Of a stretch of DNA of 64,000 nt, positions 27,540 to 36,674 are shown piece by piece (position 1 is the first letter of the stretch; every line of letters begins with the position of its first letter). Below the pieces are notes generated by a model. That model was not told the DNA's origin, did no database searches, and worked only from the letters and a program-made list of their open reading frames with translations. The DNA comes from Alteromonadaceae bacterium Bs31 (lineage in GTDB: Bacteria > Pseudomonadota > Gammaproteobacteria > Pseudomonadales > Cellvibrionaceae), in NCBI GenBank assembly GCA_900177435.1, contig FXAI01000001.1, positions 619,256 to 683,255 of the forward strand, read 5' to 3'. The position numbers were made by a program, and so were the translations under genes.

Positions 27540-27949
27540 TGTGTCTTTCTCTGTGCAATAAATTCTTCTAGCTGGTCAAGGCCAGTATTGAGGTCTACCT
27601 GGTGGCACACCAGATCAAAACCGTAGCCCTTGTATTTCGGCACGATATCCTCGGCGTTGCCACTACCAACGGTTAAGTTGCCACCAATCATCATGATGAG
27701 CTCATCCAGATTCTTGTACCTGGCTTTCAGCAGTTTTACTTCGCGTCCCCAGCCCTCTGCTTCTCCATTAAGGGAGGATATGAGTAGAACCTCTGCGCCT
27801 GTTTCCACTGCAGCATCGAAGAATTCCTCCAGGTAGGTGTTTACGCCCAGGTTGAATACCTCGAAACCTCTCGCTTGCAAGGAGAGGTCTATCAGTCGAT
27901 TAGCGACCACGTGGATATCGTTACCCACTACGCCTGTAACTACCTTCAT
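27536..27949 (-). CDS. glmS: Glutamate mutase small (sigma) B12-binding subunit
   Basis: The product has 137 residues with a Rossmann-like cobalamin-binding fold. The lower axial ligand is in GVVGNDIHVVA, where the usual DxHxxG reads DxHxxA. It is followed by the SSL of LLISSLNGEAEG and by MMIGGNLTVG, which hold the nucleotide tail of B12. The symbol here means glutamate mutase, not glucosamine synthase. It is the first gene of the operon. The upstream 174 bp, shared with the divergent RraA gene, shows no cobalamin riboswitch that I can recognise. Confidence 0.93.
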   Translation of the reverse strand: MKVVTGVVGNDIHVVANRLIDLSLQARGFEVFNLGVNTYLEEFFDAAVETGAEVLLISSLNGEAEGWGREVKLLKARYKNLDELIMMIGGNLTVGSGNAEDIVPKYKGYGFDLVCHQVDLNTGLDQLEEFIAQRKTQ

Positions 27950-28123
27950 GTGTTGGGATGCCTGTTACGCTGAAAAGCGCGCGATTATAGCAAAAACTGC
28001 AGAAAAATCGGCCAATTTTAGCTTATACGGGCCGGTATAATCATAGGCCCACCCTTGGTGCTTTAAATTGCCCAAGGCACACCCTAGAATACGCCCCAAA
28101 GCAAACGAACAGGACGTATACCT

Positions 28124-28603
28124 ATGGACTTTTTTACAGCAGATATCTGTGATGAGCACAGTGACAAGGCCCGTGTACTGGGGGCTGGCTATCAAAACTA
28201 TGGCGGCGCGGCGAAGTGCCAGGGTGAGGTTGTATGCATTAAGCTGGATAAAAACAACTCAGACCTGATTAAGCTGCTGCGAGACGAAGACGGTGCCGGC
28301 AAGGTTGTTGTGGTAGATGTGGATCAGGCTTACTACGCAGTGGTTGGGGAGAACCTGATGAAATTTGCTCACAAGAATAACTATTCAGGCATTGTGGTTA
28401 ATGGCTATATTCGGGACACCTTTCAGATTAAGGATATTCCAGTTGCTTTATATGCACTAGGCACATGCTCCCGTAAGTACATTCCAGTTACCTCTGGTGA
28501 GCGAGGTGTTTCCTTGTCTTTTGGCGGACTTGAGCTGAGCGAAGGGGACTACCTTTACGGCGATACTGATGGCGTTATCGTCGTGCCAGAAAAAATTGTG
28601 TAG
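28124..28603 (+). CDS. RraA-family protein
   Basis: The product has 159 residues, with AGGA about ten bases before the ATG. It aligns along its length with E. coli RraA: FFTADICDEHSD, NYGGAAKCQGEV, GKVVVVDVDQAY, IVVNGYIRDTFQI and VSLSFGGLELSEGDYLYGDTDGVIV. The GYIRD segment holds the Arg-Asp pair present in the related HMG/CHA aldolases. It could be the RNase E inhibitor RraA or a family aldolase; the RraA-like length favours the former. It is divergent from the glutamate mutase operon and ends at a strong terminator. Confidence 0.82.
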   Translation: MDFFTADICDEHSDKARVLGAGYQNYGGAAKCQGEVVCIKLDKNNSDLIKLLRDEDGAGKVVVVDVDQAYYAVVGENLMKFAHKNNYSGIVVNGYIRDTFQIKDIPVALYALGTCSRKYIPVTSGERGVSLSFGGLELSEGDYLYGDTDGVIVVPEKIV

Positions 28604-28626
28604 AGCCATTATTTCGTCAGCGATAT

Positions 28627-28660
28627 AAAAAAACCGCAGCTTTTGCTGCGGTTTTTTTTG
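28627..28660. terminator. Bidirectional rho-independent terminator
   Basis: A stem AACCGCAGC / GCTGCGGTT has A-rich sequence on one side and eight T on the other. It lies between the convergent RraA and aminotransferase genes and can serve both. Confidence 0.92.
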
Positions 28661-28697
28661 ACGTCAAGGCAAGCAGTGCAGGGCGCTGGCAGCTTTT

Positions 28698-29882
28698 TTA
28701 CAGCACTGTAGCGATGGATTGGCAGAGGTAATCCACATTTGAGGGAGAAATGGCAGCCACACTAATGCGGCTGGAATTAACAATGTAGATACCAAACTCG
28801 TCTTGCAAACGCTCGATTTGTGCTGGTTCAATTCCCAAAAAGGAAAACATACCGTTTTGACGGGTGATAAAGCTGAAATCACGGCTTACACCCTTGGCTT
28901 TCAATGTGTCCACCAATAGGTGGCGCATCCCGCTTATACGCTCTCGCATGACTTGTAGCTCGCCATGCCACTCCTGAGTTAGTTCGTCAGAGCTCAAAAT
29001 CGTTTCAACCAAGGCCGCACCATGGGCAGGGGGCATGGAATAGTTCACTCGAACAACGCGCAGTAAAACTGCGTGAACGATGTCGGTGGAGGCTGCGTCT
29101 TTAGCGATTACCGAACAAGCGCCTATACGCTCGCGATAAAGGGCAAAGTTTTTTGAGCAAGAGCTGCACACAATCATTTGCTCTACGGTATCGGCCATTA
29201 GTCGCAGACCGTAGGAGTCCTCTTCCAAGCCATTGCCAAAGCCCTGATAGGCGATGTCGATAATCGGTGTAAATCCAATTTCTTTGCTTAGCTCTGCAAC
29301 TTGTTGCCACTGTTCGCGGCTTAAATCCATGCCGCTGGGGTTGTGGCAGCAAGCGTGTAACAGCACTGCATCATCTTTGGGTACCTGCTTCAGGGCTTCC
29401 ATCATGCCATCAAAATCCAGGTTTTTGTTTTGGTAGTCATAGTAGGGGTAGGTTTTAACCTTTAAGCCCGCTGCGGTGAATACGCCTTGATGATTTGCCC
29501 AAGTGGGGTTACTCACCCAAATAGTGTTGCTGCACTTATTGATCAATTCACCAGCAATACGCAGTGCGCCTGTTCCTCCTGGTGCTGAGATGGTACGAAT
29601 ACGGTTTTCGTTGATAACTTTGTGATCTTCGCCCATCAGTAACTGGGTCATTTTTTCATTGAACAGCGCAGAACCGGCTGAACCTAAATAGGTCTTGCTG
29701 GTTTCATTGGCTGTGCGGAATTGTTCAGCAGCTTTCACACAGGCAAGCACTGGTGTTTCGCCGTGTTCGTCTTTGTATATGCCAGGCCCAAGGTCGATTT
29801 TGTTGGGCTTGTTATCGCTTTTGAATTTAATGGAAAGGCCCAGAATTGGGTCTGCCGGTGGCTGCTGCAACTGTGAGAACAT
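28698..29882 (-). CDS. Aspartate/aromatic aminotransferase (class I, AspC/TyrB type)
   Basis: The product has 394 residues, the usual length for the AspC/TyrB family. Visible features are DPILGLSIKF at the N-terminus, APGGTGALRIA, the substrate-loop CCHNPSGMD, DIAYQGFGNG, and the PLP-lysine in SCSKNFALYRERIG. It transfers amino groups between aspartate or aromatic amino acids and 2-oxoglutarate in the cytoplasm. The glutamate mutase operon lies beyond the convergent RraA gene and uses glutamate, but a functional link is not shown. Aspartate versus aromatic preference cannot be decided from sequence alone. Confidence 0.92.
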   Translation of the reverse strand: MFSQLQQPPADPILGLSIKFKSDNKPNKIDLGPGIYKDEHGETPVLACVKAAEQFRTANETSKTYLGSAGSALFNEKMTQLLMGEDHKVINENRIRTISAPGGTGALRIAGELINKCSNTIWVSNPTWANHQGVFTAAGLKVKTYPYYDYQNKNLDFDGMMEALKQVPKDDAVLLHACCHNPSGMDLSREQWQQVAELSKEIGFTPIIDIAYQGFGNGLEEDSYGLRLMADTVEQMIVCSSCSKNFALYRERIGACSVIAKDAASTDIVHAVLLRVVRVNYSMPPAHGAALVETILSSDELTQEWHGELQVMRERISGMRHLLVDTLKAKGVSRDFSFITRQNGMFSFLGIEPAQIERLQDEFGIYIVNSSRISVAAISPSNVDYLCQSIATVL

Positions 29883-30065
29883 GTGCGTTATTCCCTTCTT
29901 TAGGTGTCTTATTGCGTACTAGATTGTTTGGGGTGCCCGAGTGGAGTCGGGGGTGGGGGGAATTATAGCTTTAATGCGTGTTGCAATGCTATTCAGCCAA
30001 GCTGGCTGCGGTATCGATTAGTTCGTGGTGCATGGCGCAGGAAACTGCCACTAGGCCGGAAGGCC

Positions 30066-31256
30066 TTAGCCTGGCTTGCCATCTGCTCGCGCCTGTAAAA
30101 ATATGGGCGTGAAGTGGTACAAAAAAATGCCAAATGCCGCTAGCCAGCAGAAGCCCGAGATATAGACAGCAGGCAGGTACCAATCACTATTAGCCAACGG
30201 GAAGATCACCCTAACGAACCCGCCAAAAATAATGATTCCCAGTGCATAGGGCATCGCTGGAGGTAAAATCAAAGGTCTACCGGTATGGCCCAGGGAAACA
30301 CGAGAGGCCATGGCGATAATCAAGCCGCCAATTGCACCCACGCTAAAGCTGTGTAAAACCAGGCTGAAATTACCTTGAACTCCAAGGCCGTGCAGCGCCA
30401 GCATCAAAAAACCTAAGGGAATAAAAGCGTAAGCGGCGTAAAGGGACCAGAGAATACTGCGAGAGAGCACTCGTCGATCAAACCAGTAGAACACTTTAAT
30501 GCAGTTCAGACAAAATGCGATTAAGGCTGTTCCAACGATAAACCATTGAGGCAATCTGTAAAAGCCAAATGCTGCAGCCGCTATTACAATTAACATGCTT
30601 ATATTGGTGGCATATTCTATGAGCTTAGGTGGGCGTGGCTGCGGTATCTTAAAGGCGTTGCCTACAAAAAAAGGGATGACACGGCTGCCCAGTAAAACCA
30701 TAAAAAATATCACTACAAATATTGCAGAATGAAAATAGGGGAGCGCGTTTTTATTGTTGAGTAGAGCATAGTGGCTTAGCCCATTGAGGAGAGCAAGGCA
30801 TAGTAGTGGAGGTGTTAATACGTAAATATTTTTAATTTGCTTGGCTTTTATCTGAGGCAGGCAAAAAGCCAGAGCCGAAAATACAAGGAAAACAATATCC
30901 GGTAGTGCTACCCAAATGGCTGGCAGCCTTATGAACATTAATATACGTGCGACAAGCCATAGGGAAAAGAGAATAAATAGCGCTGTGCCGTTTATACTGC
31001 GAACGCCAGACCAGTTTTGTACCGCCGTCAGCAAAAAACCGACAATAATGGCCACCGAAAAACCAAAAATCATCTCATGAGCGTGCCACCAGTATGCGCC
31101 CCCGTACAGGTTTAGTGTAAACACCCCCAGTAGCGACCCCAGCCAAATCGCAATACACAATATAGAAAATAGCGCTCCACCCAGAAAAAATGGCCGGAAA
31201 GCTAAACGCCAAATGGGTGGTATGGAAAATTCTTTTTTCTGGTTGTGATATGGCAC
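30066..31256 (-). CDS. nnrS: NnrS family membrane protein
   Basis: The product has 396 residues and about twelve hydrophobic segments. It starts with IPPIWRLAFRPFFLGGALFSI and contains WHAHEMIFGFSVAIIVGFLLTA and MASRVSLGHTGRPL, which are hallmarks of the NnrS family. The conserved histidines fit the heme/copper role proposed for the family in protection from nitric oxide stress. No nitrite or nitric oxide reductase genes are seen nearby. The gene appears monocistronic. Confidence 0.93.
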   Translation of the reverse strand: MPYHNQKKEFSIPPIWRLAFRPFFLGGALFSILCIAIWLGSLLGVFTLNLYGGAYWWHAHEMIFGFSVAIIVGFLLTAVQNWSGVRSINGTALFILFSLWLVARILMFIRLPAIWVALPDIVFLVFSALAFCLPQIKAKQIKNIYVLTPPLLCLALLNGLSHYALLNNKNALPYFHSAIFVVIFFMVLLGSRVIPFFVGNAFKIPQPRPPKLIEYATNISMLIVIAAAAFGFYRLPQWFIVGTALIAFCLNCIKVFYWFDRRVLSRSILWSLYAAYAFIPLGFLMLALHGLGVQGNFSLVLHSFSVGAIGGLIIAMASRVSLGHTGRPLILPPAMPYALGIIIFGGFVRVIFPLANSDWYLPAVYISGFCWLAAFGIFLYHFTPIFLQARADGKPG

Positions 31257-31816
31257 ACTTTCTCCGCTTGCTTTTACATTGGGAAGCTAGACTATACTGA
31301 CTCTAAATACTACTGCTTATCATTTGCCATGTATTTAATTTTTACGGTATGTTTGATTTAGGTTGCAAAATCTCTGAGTGCTAGCGCGGATAAGTGAATT
31401 TTCAGCTCCGGTGAAATGTCTCGATGAGGTGGGCGGCAATTTCGGCGCCATTTTTAAATTTTAGAGGCCCACTCAGCAATTTGTTTGTGTTTCTCGGTCT
31501 AAAAAAATTCGCACTTCTTTGATGTACCAGGAACAAGAGGTGTGGCTACTGGTGCGGCGGACAAATCCCCATGATGGAAAAGCCTTGATGCCGGCTTAAA
31601 TAAGTCCGAGGCCTATATTGCACAGTGTGATTTTCCTGTCGGGATTCTTTCCATTAACGTGTTAGGCTTCGGCCCCTTATAATAAAAAAACGCGATAAAA
31701 CAGTTGTTTAAAAATGCAGGTATATATGTTGCTTGTTATGTACAGCGTATTTGGGTATAGGTAGTTACTCATTACGCCAGTTTCCATTAAAAAAAATTCT
31801 TTTGGAGAGTCAAATA
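31257..31816. other. Intergenic region without a supported gene
   Basis: About 560 bp lie upstream of the PEP-CTERM-like gene. An ATG at 31733 opens an in-frame extension, but the GGAGAG-preceded ATG at 31817 with its signal peptide is the better start. No RNA or mobile element was recognised. Confidence 0.5.
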
Positions 31817-32515
31817 ATGAAGGCGGCAGTACAAGGATTGCTTATTGTTGTTTCTATGTTCTTTAGTTCCGTTTCTACGGCATTGTCGATGTACACCCTT
31901 GAATGGCAAGGTACGGTGGGTTTTAAAGGTTGGGGGTGTGAGACTCACCAGTTTTCAGATCAAATGTGTTCTTTTGGTGAAGTGGGTGACGTATTTGCGG
32001 GCGAGATCAATTTTAGCTTAGGCGCTGGCGATGTAAACCCTAGCCCAGATCATGGTGATTACCCCATCGACTGGATATTGGATGATTGGTCTTGGGAGGT
32101 TGTGAACCTCAGCAGCAGTCATTCAAGCCCGATCGCTGGCAATGATTATTGTATGACCGCAGGCGAATGCTCGGTTTCCACCAGTAATACGCCAGCGCAA
32201 GATGAACTGGTGGTCTCTGAATACTATGACTATGGTAATGCAGGTATTGAGCTGTTAGTGAGAGATCTATCTGGAAGTATGCTCGGCGGTGATGGGATTC
32301 CTTTAGGTGTTATGAGCCTGCTAAACAAAAACACGGGCTTTTCTGTGTGGGATGAATTGGGTGGTTTCAGTGGCGTGATCGATTCACTGTCAATCAGCGC
32401 TAACGGTTCTGTAAGCGCTGTGCCTATTCCCGGCACGTTTTGGTTATTAGCCACCTTTGCGCCTTTCTTTCTTGTGATTCGAAAAAAACTTGCCTGTGAT
32501 CGAAAGCGTAAATAG
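31817..32515 (+). CDS. Secreted protein with PEP-CTERM/VPLPA-type sorting tail
   Basis: The start is the ATG giving MKAAVQGLLIVVSMFF, with GGAGAG nine bases upstream. The signal peptide ends near STALS. The middle is about 180 residues of beta-rich, Gly/Ser/Asp-rich sequence with five cysteines and no domain I recognise. The C-terminus is VPIPGTFWLLATFAPFFLV followed by IRKK: a Val-Pro-x-Pro motif, one membrane helix and a basic tail. That is the tripartite PEP-CTERM-like signal cleaved by exosortase. No exosortase gene is in the window, so the processing enzyme must be elsewhere. Confidence 0.75.
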   Translation: MKAAVQGLLIVVSMFFSSVSTALSMYTLEWQGTVGFKGWGCETHQFSDQMCSFGEVGDVFAGEINFSLGAGDVNPSPDHGDYPIDWILDDWSWEVVNLSSSHSSPIAGNDYCMTAGECSVSTSNTPAQDELVVSEYYDYGNAGIELLVRDLSGSMLGGDGIPLGVMSLLNKNTGFSVWDELGGFSGVIDSLSISANGSVSAVPIPGTFWLLATFAPFFLVIRKKLACDRKRK

Positions 32516-32554
32516 GGTGGGCGCTATTTAGATATAAGTTTTATTGACTCGTGT

Positions 32555-33661
32555 TTAACTGCCAGTGATCAGTGGAACGATCTCTGGCATTTCTATGCCG
32601 TATTCTCCTTCCCCCAACTTGCAAATGATATTTTGGCCTCTGAGCCTGCGCACACTGTTTTGCACTTCTGAACGACTTACCTCATTAATGCCAAGGTGAC
32701 TGGCAATTCGCTTGAGGGATTCCTGGCTGAATAGAGCTTCGCCATCCTGTTCGATATGCAGTGTTACCGCCTTATCGATGGGCTTTAAATTGTTCACGAT
32801 TTTTTTCAGTGTTGGGTCATTATCCATCATTAATAAATAATCTTTGGTGCTAAGTTCTATATCAGTTTCAATATTGGTGAGCATGCGCTCTACAATTGCC
32901 ATAAAGTGATAAGGCGACTTCTCAACGGTGTTCCAGGTTTTGAGTGCGGCATTTAAATTAATTTTCCTGCCTGATGCTCGTTCAAACTGTTCGCAAACAA
33001 AGTTAATAAACGCAGCCCCCAGATCGGGCAGTGGATACTCCTGAGCGGCGTTGAACAGGGGGGATTTTTGTTCGCGAAACAAGCGGTGGAGCCCATCTCG
33101 AGATGAGCCTGTATAAAGGGCGCAGAGTTTATGCTGATATTTGTCGAAGGCGGAGCGTAATGTTGCAACCAGAGGCCCAAACTTTTTGTCTGTGGCCAGA
33201 TGCTGGACTTCATCAAGCAGTAAAAGCGTGCGTTTGCTATTGTTGGCGATGGCACTGAATGCGCGGGTCAGTTTGTGCAATACGTCGTTTTCGGTATCGT
33301 TTACCGGGTCGAAGGAAACGCCTATTTGAATATTAGAGACAGAAAGAGACAGGTTTTTTACGGGTGATGTCAATAAGCTCTTCATGCGATCAGTGATGCT
33401 TACAGGCGTGTTTGCCAGCTCCATTGCGGTCAGCAAGGCCTGAGCGGGGCGCTCTTTGTTATCCCAGAAGGTGCAGTAGATAACATTGTATCCTCTATCT
33501 ATCGCCAGGGGCCGCACGTCATGAAGCAATAGGGCTGTCTTGCCCTTACGCCTGGGCGCAAACAACGTGAGGCTATTGCTGATACCGGTATCAAAAAAAT
33601 TGATATAGCGGCGCGCGTCCTCTTCTCGGTGAAAGTGCCAGATTGTAGGGTTTAAGGGCAT
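32555..33661 (-). CDS. AAA-type ATPase, unknown role
   Basis: The product has 368 residues. The P-loop reads APRRKGKTALL near residue 35, and Walker B reads RTLLLLDEVQHL near residue 145, followed by a sensor-like YTGSSRDGL. The C-terminal third (SQESLKRIASHLGINEV ... VQNSVRRLRGQ) looks like a winged-helix. This arrangement is typical of archaeal-type/STAND-like single ATPases that sometimes regulate or accompany mobile elements. It is not part of a visible operon. I cannot assign a specific function. Confidence 0.7.
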   Translation of the reverse strand: MPLNPTIWHFHREEDARRYINFFDTGISNSLTLFAPRRKGKTALLLHDVRPLAIDRGYNVIYCTFWDNKERPAQALLTAMELANTPVSITDRMKSLLTSPVKNLSLSVSNIQIGVSFDPVNDTENDVLHKLTRAFSAIANNSKRTLLLLDEVQHLATDKKFGPLVATLRSAFDKYQHKLCALYTGSSRDGLHRLFREQKSPLFNAAQEYPLPDLGAAFINFVCEQFERASGRKINLNAALKTWNTVEKSPYHFMAIVERMLTNIETDIELSTKDYLLMMDNDPTLKKIVNNLKPIDKAVTLHIEQDGEALFSQESLKRIASHLGINEVSRSEVQNSVRRLRGQNIICKLGEGEYGIEMPEIVPLITGS

Positions 33662-33723
33662 TAGTATTAGCTTGTATTTGGTTAGTAATACAGAATTATA
33701 CCTTTAATACGAACTACTACAAG

Positions 33724-34182
33724 CTAATCTCCCATGAGCTTTTTCTGCTTTTCGTGGCGCTCATCGAGGATTTTTTGCACATTTCGCGCTTTGTCCAGTG
33801 TTTGCTGGATACCTTCGGCGCTATAGGGGTTACTTAACTGGGGTGTTTGCGGTGCTTGCGGTGCGGAAGCTGCCGGGCTTGAAGGCTCTATACCCTGAAT
33901 CATATTTACGTCGGGGTCTACATCGAGTCTTTTTGCCGTCTCGCTATCCGAGGGTGGTTCAGAGCTGTAATGGACGAGCCCATTCTCGTCGGTCCATTTA
34001 TACGCTGTGTCATTACCCTTCGGCAGCTCAGGTTTCAGATCGTCCAGTGAAGTATTGGCAAACAGGCTGCTAAAGCTCATGTTGGCGAAGGGTGTTTTAC
34101 CCGTCGTCAGATACAGCCCGTAATTGCTGAGCCCCACCATTATCACTACCGCGATAAGAACCTTAAAGATTAATTTTTTCAC
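33724..34182 (-). CDS. DUF4124 domain protein, membrane-anchored
   Basis: The product has 152 residues. One N-terminal hydrophobic segment (VLIAVVIMVGLSNYGLYL) is followed by a DUF4124 module, AYKWTDENGLVHYSSEPP, and a low-complexity Ala/Pro stretch. A charged, probably helical tail (LDKARNVQKILDERHEKQ) follows. DUF4124 proteins are common in the gammaproteobacterial envelope and their function is unknown. The segment probably anchors it facing the periplasm. Confidence 0.8.
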   Translation of the reverse strand: MKKLIFKVLIAVVIMVGLSNYGLYLTTGKTPFANMSFSSLFANTSLDDLKPELPKGNDTAYKWTDENGLVHYSSEPPSDSETAKRLDVDPDVNMIQGIEPSSPAASAPQAPQTPQLSNPYSAEGIQQTLDKARNVQKILDERHEKQKKLMGD

Positions 34183-34296
34183 TGTTTTCTACTCCGTTAT
34201 TCGGTGCTGGTTATTGTATGAATTTAGTAGCAAAGCTGGCATGGTGCAGCGCAAATCCATTGCATATGAGCATAGATTGTCCTATTTTCCCCATCC

Positions 34297-34794
34297 ATGA
34301 AAGATAAGGTAAATATTAACGCGCTTGCCAGCTCCTTGGGTGAGGCGCTGAGGGCCCGTCAATGGCGAGTGGTCACAGCCGAGTCCTGTACAGGCGGTGG
34401 TGTAGCACAAGCTCTTACCGCCGTGGCGGGCAGTTCTGGCTGGTTTGAGTTAGGCTTGGTTACATACAGTAACCAGATGAAAACACGGTTCCTTGGCGTG
34501 GACGAGGCCTTACTGGAGAAACACGGTGCAGTGAGTGAGGCTACCGTAGAGGCAATGCTCAGCGGTGCTTTGCAATGCTCCGCTGCTAATATAGGTGTCG
34601 CTGTTAGTGGCATCGCCGGCCCTTCCGGGAGCGTTCCTGGTAAACCGGTTGGCACCGTATGCTTTGCATGGGGTACAAGGGGGAACTGTTGCACCAGCAC
34701 ACAGCTTTTTTCTGGGGATAGGGAGCAGGTAAGGACCGATGCGATAGGGTTTGCGCTGCGCAGCTTACTTGAATTTTCAAAAAAAACTGTATAA
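34297..34794 (+). CDS. pncC: Nicotinamide-nucleotide amidase PncC (CinA C-terminal domain)
   Basis: The product has 165 residues, the length of stand-alone CinA C-terminal proteins. Conserved features are VTAESCTGGGVAQALT, GLVTYSNQMKTRFLGV, VSEATVEAM and VAVSGIAGPSG. It deamidates NMN to nicotinate mononucleotide in the pyridine nucleotide cycle. The position immediately before recA is the standard order in many gammaproteobacteria, which supports the call. A LexA box lies between the two genes. Confidence 0.93.
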   Translation: MKDKVNINALASSLGEALRARQWRVVTAESCTGGGVAQALTAVAGSSGWFELGLVTYSNQMKTRFLGVDEALLEKHGAVSEATVEAMLSGALQCSAANIGVAVSGIAGPSGSVPGKPVGTVCFAWGTRGNCCTSTQLFSGDREQVRTDAIGFALRSLLEFSKKTV

Positions 34795-34804
34795 ACACTC
34801 ATTA

Positions 34805-34820
34805 CTGTTTGCGTGTACAG
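34805..34820 (+). promoter_or_regulatory. LexA (SOS) box upstream of recA
   Basis: CTGTTTGCGTGTACAG matches CTG-N10-CAG exactly and is extended to TACTG...CAGTA. It lies 126 bp before the recA start, where SOS control is expected. Confidence 0.88.
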
Positions 34821-34946
34821 TATTATTGTCGTATGCTTCGTTGGTACTTTGGCGAAGGCGATGCTTCGGCTTGCTGCATTACTTAGATAGCAGAATAAAA
34901 AGCCAGGCAAATCAGATTAGATAGATATTGATAGGGGTAATTATTA

Positions 34947-35987
34947 ATGGACGCAAATAAAGAAAAAGCATTACAAGCGGCTCTACAGCAGATTGACCGT
35001 CAGTTTGGTAAAGGCACGGTTATGCGTATGGGCGATAAAGAGCTGCAAAAAATTCCGGCAATATCCACAGGTTCCTTGGGTTTGGATGTTGCGTTGGGCA
35101 TAGGCGGCCTGCCTAAGGGGCGAATTGTAGAAATATACGGCCCCGAATCATCGGGTAAAACTACACTCACGTTGCAGGTTATTGCTGAAGCGCAGAAGGC
35201 TGGCGGCACTTGTGCCTTTATTGATGCAGAGCATGCACTAGATCCCATTTACGCCGGTAAATTAGGTGTAAACGTTGACGACCTGATCGTTTCCCAGCCA
35301 GATACTGGCGAGCAGGCTCTGGAAGTGGCGGATATGCTTGTTCGTTCCGGCGCGGTGGATGTGTTGGTGGTTGACTCTGTGGCTGCACTTACCCCAAAAG
35401 CTGAAATTGAAGGGGATATGGGTGATCACCACGTGGGTTTGCAGGCGCGCCTTATGTCGCAGGCTCTGCGTAAAATTACCGGCAACATTAAAAACGCCAA
35501 TTGCCTGGCAATATTCATTAACCAGATTCGTATGAAAATCGGTGTGATGTTTGGCAACCCAGAAACCACTACCGGTGGTAATGCTCTCAAATTCTATTCG
35601 TCTGTGCGCCTTGATATTCGACGTATTGGCTCAGTTAAAGATGGCGATGAAGTGACCGGCTCTGAAACCCGAGTAAAGGTTGTTAAAAATAAAGTCGCGC
35701 CGCCCTTCAAGCAAACTGAATTTCAGATCCTCTATGGCGCAGGTATTAACCGGCTGGGCGAGATTATTGATTACGGCGTTAAGCTCGGTCTTATCGACAA
35801 AGCGGGTGCCTGGTATAGCTATAACGGTGACAAGATTGGTCAGGGGAAAAGTAATGCTATGCAGTATTTGAAAGAGCATAGTGAGATTGCGGAATTCCTG
35901 GAGGGAAAAATTAAAGCCGAACTACTGGGCGATGCGGTTTCGGAATCGACAGCCCCAGAGGAAGGCGAAGTTGCCGAAAAAGCATAA
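34947..35987 (+). CDS. recA: RecA recombinase
   Basis: The product has 346 residues, normal for RecA. It carries Walker [12 protein letters not shown], the [18 protein letters not shown] segment, the L2 region [18 protein letters not shown], and an acidic C-terminal tail. It forms filaments on single-stranded DNA for homologous recombination and promotes LexA self-cleavage. The neighbours pncC upstream and recX downstream are the conserved order. A LexA box precedes it. No terminator lies between recA and recX (41 bp), so readthrough is likely. Confidence 0.99.
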   Translation: MDANKEKALQAALQQIDRQFGKGTVMRMGDKELQKIPAISTGSLGLDVALGIGGLPKGRIVEIYGPESSGKTTLTLQVIAEAQKAGGTCAFIDAEHALDPIYAGKLGVNVDDLIVSQPDTGEQALEVADMLVRSGAVDVLVVDSVAALTPKAEIEGDMGDHHVGLQARLMSQALRKITGNIKNANCLAIFINQIRMKIGVMFGNPETTTGGNALKFYSSVRLDIRRIGSVKDGDEVTGSETRVKVVKNKVAPPFKQTEFQILYGAGINRLGEIIDYGVKLGLIDKAGAWYSYNGDKIGQGKSNAMQYLKEHSEIAEFLEGKIKAELLGDAVSESTAPEEGEVAEKA

Positions 35988-36028
35988 GTTAATGCATGGG
36001 CATAAAAAGGATGTTAAGGGCAATCTAG

Positions 36029-36490
36029 ATGTCGGACCAGGCAAAAGCTATCTACGATAAGGCCTTGCGTTTGCTCGCTCGGCGTGAATACTCCGAGCGG
36101 GAGCTTCGTCAAAAGCTCCCGCAAAAAATGGAAGGCTCGCAGGAGCAGATTTATTCTGAACTCGACGAAATAATCGCTCGCCTGCAGTCGCTGGGGTATC
36201 AGAGCGATGAGCGCTTTGCTTTTTCCTATGCGCGTATGAGGCAGTCAAAAGGATTTGGTGCCGAACGAATTTCTTTGGAGCTGGGGGAAAAAGGTGTCGC
36301 GACGGAGTTGGTCGCGCAGGCCCTCGCAGCACTGGAAGAAAAATGGCCCGACATTATAGGAGAAGCGTGGCAGAAAAAATTCAAGTCCCCTCCGGCAGAT
36401 TATGCAGAGAAAGCCAAGCAGCAAAACTTTTTACGTTACCGCGGTTTTCGCTATGCCGATATCGAGCAGTTGTTTGCTGATATCCGCTAG
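36029..36490 (+). CDS. recX: RecX, RecA modulator
   Basis: The product has 153 residues with the RecX pattern of three-helix repeats: ALRLLARREYSERELRQKL, RLQSLGYQSDERFAFSYARMR, FGAERISLELGEKGV and FLRYRGFRYADIEQLF. RecX binds along RecA filaments and limits their extension. It is 41 bp downstream of recA and probably co-transcribed with it under SOS control. Confidence 0.95.
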   Translation: MSDQAKAIYDKALRLLARREYSERELRQKLPQKMEGSQEQIYSELDEIIARLQSLGYQSDERFAFSYARMRQSKGFGAERISLELGEKGVATELVAQALAALEEKWPDIIGEAWQKKFKSPPADYAEKAKQQNFLRYRGFRYADIEQLFADIR

Positions 36491-36674
36491 CCGCATTACT
36501 CCCGTAGCTCTTAAATCAGCAAGGACTATTCGTGGGCTAATCGGGTATGCTAAAACTCTCGATTTTATAACTGAGATCAATAAAACATTCATGATGAACT
36601 GTTTATTTACCCGGTTAAAGCTGCAATGACTGGTTTAGGGCATCTCCTAACAATACAGTGCTTGTTCTAGCTCA

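Noticed and set aside
22301..27949. Methylaspartate fermentation pathway
   Set aside because: No methylaspartase, mesaconase or citramalate lyase gene is present, and the operon carries a ligase and an acyltransferase instead.
27950..28123. Possible cobalamin riboswitch before the glutamate mutase operon
   Set aside because: The 174-bp divergent gap is too short for a riboswitch plus a promoter and shows no B12-box-like segment.
31733..31816. Longer start for the PEP-CTERM-like protein
   Set aside because: The ATG at 31817 has a good ribosome-binding site and directly starts the signal peptide.
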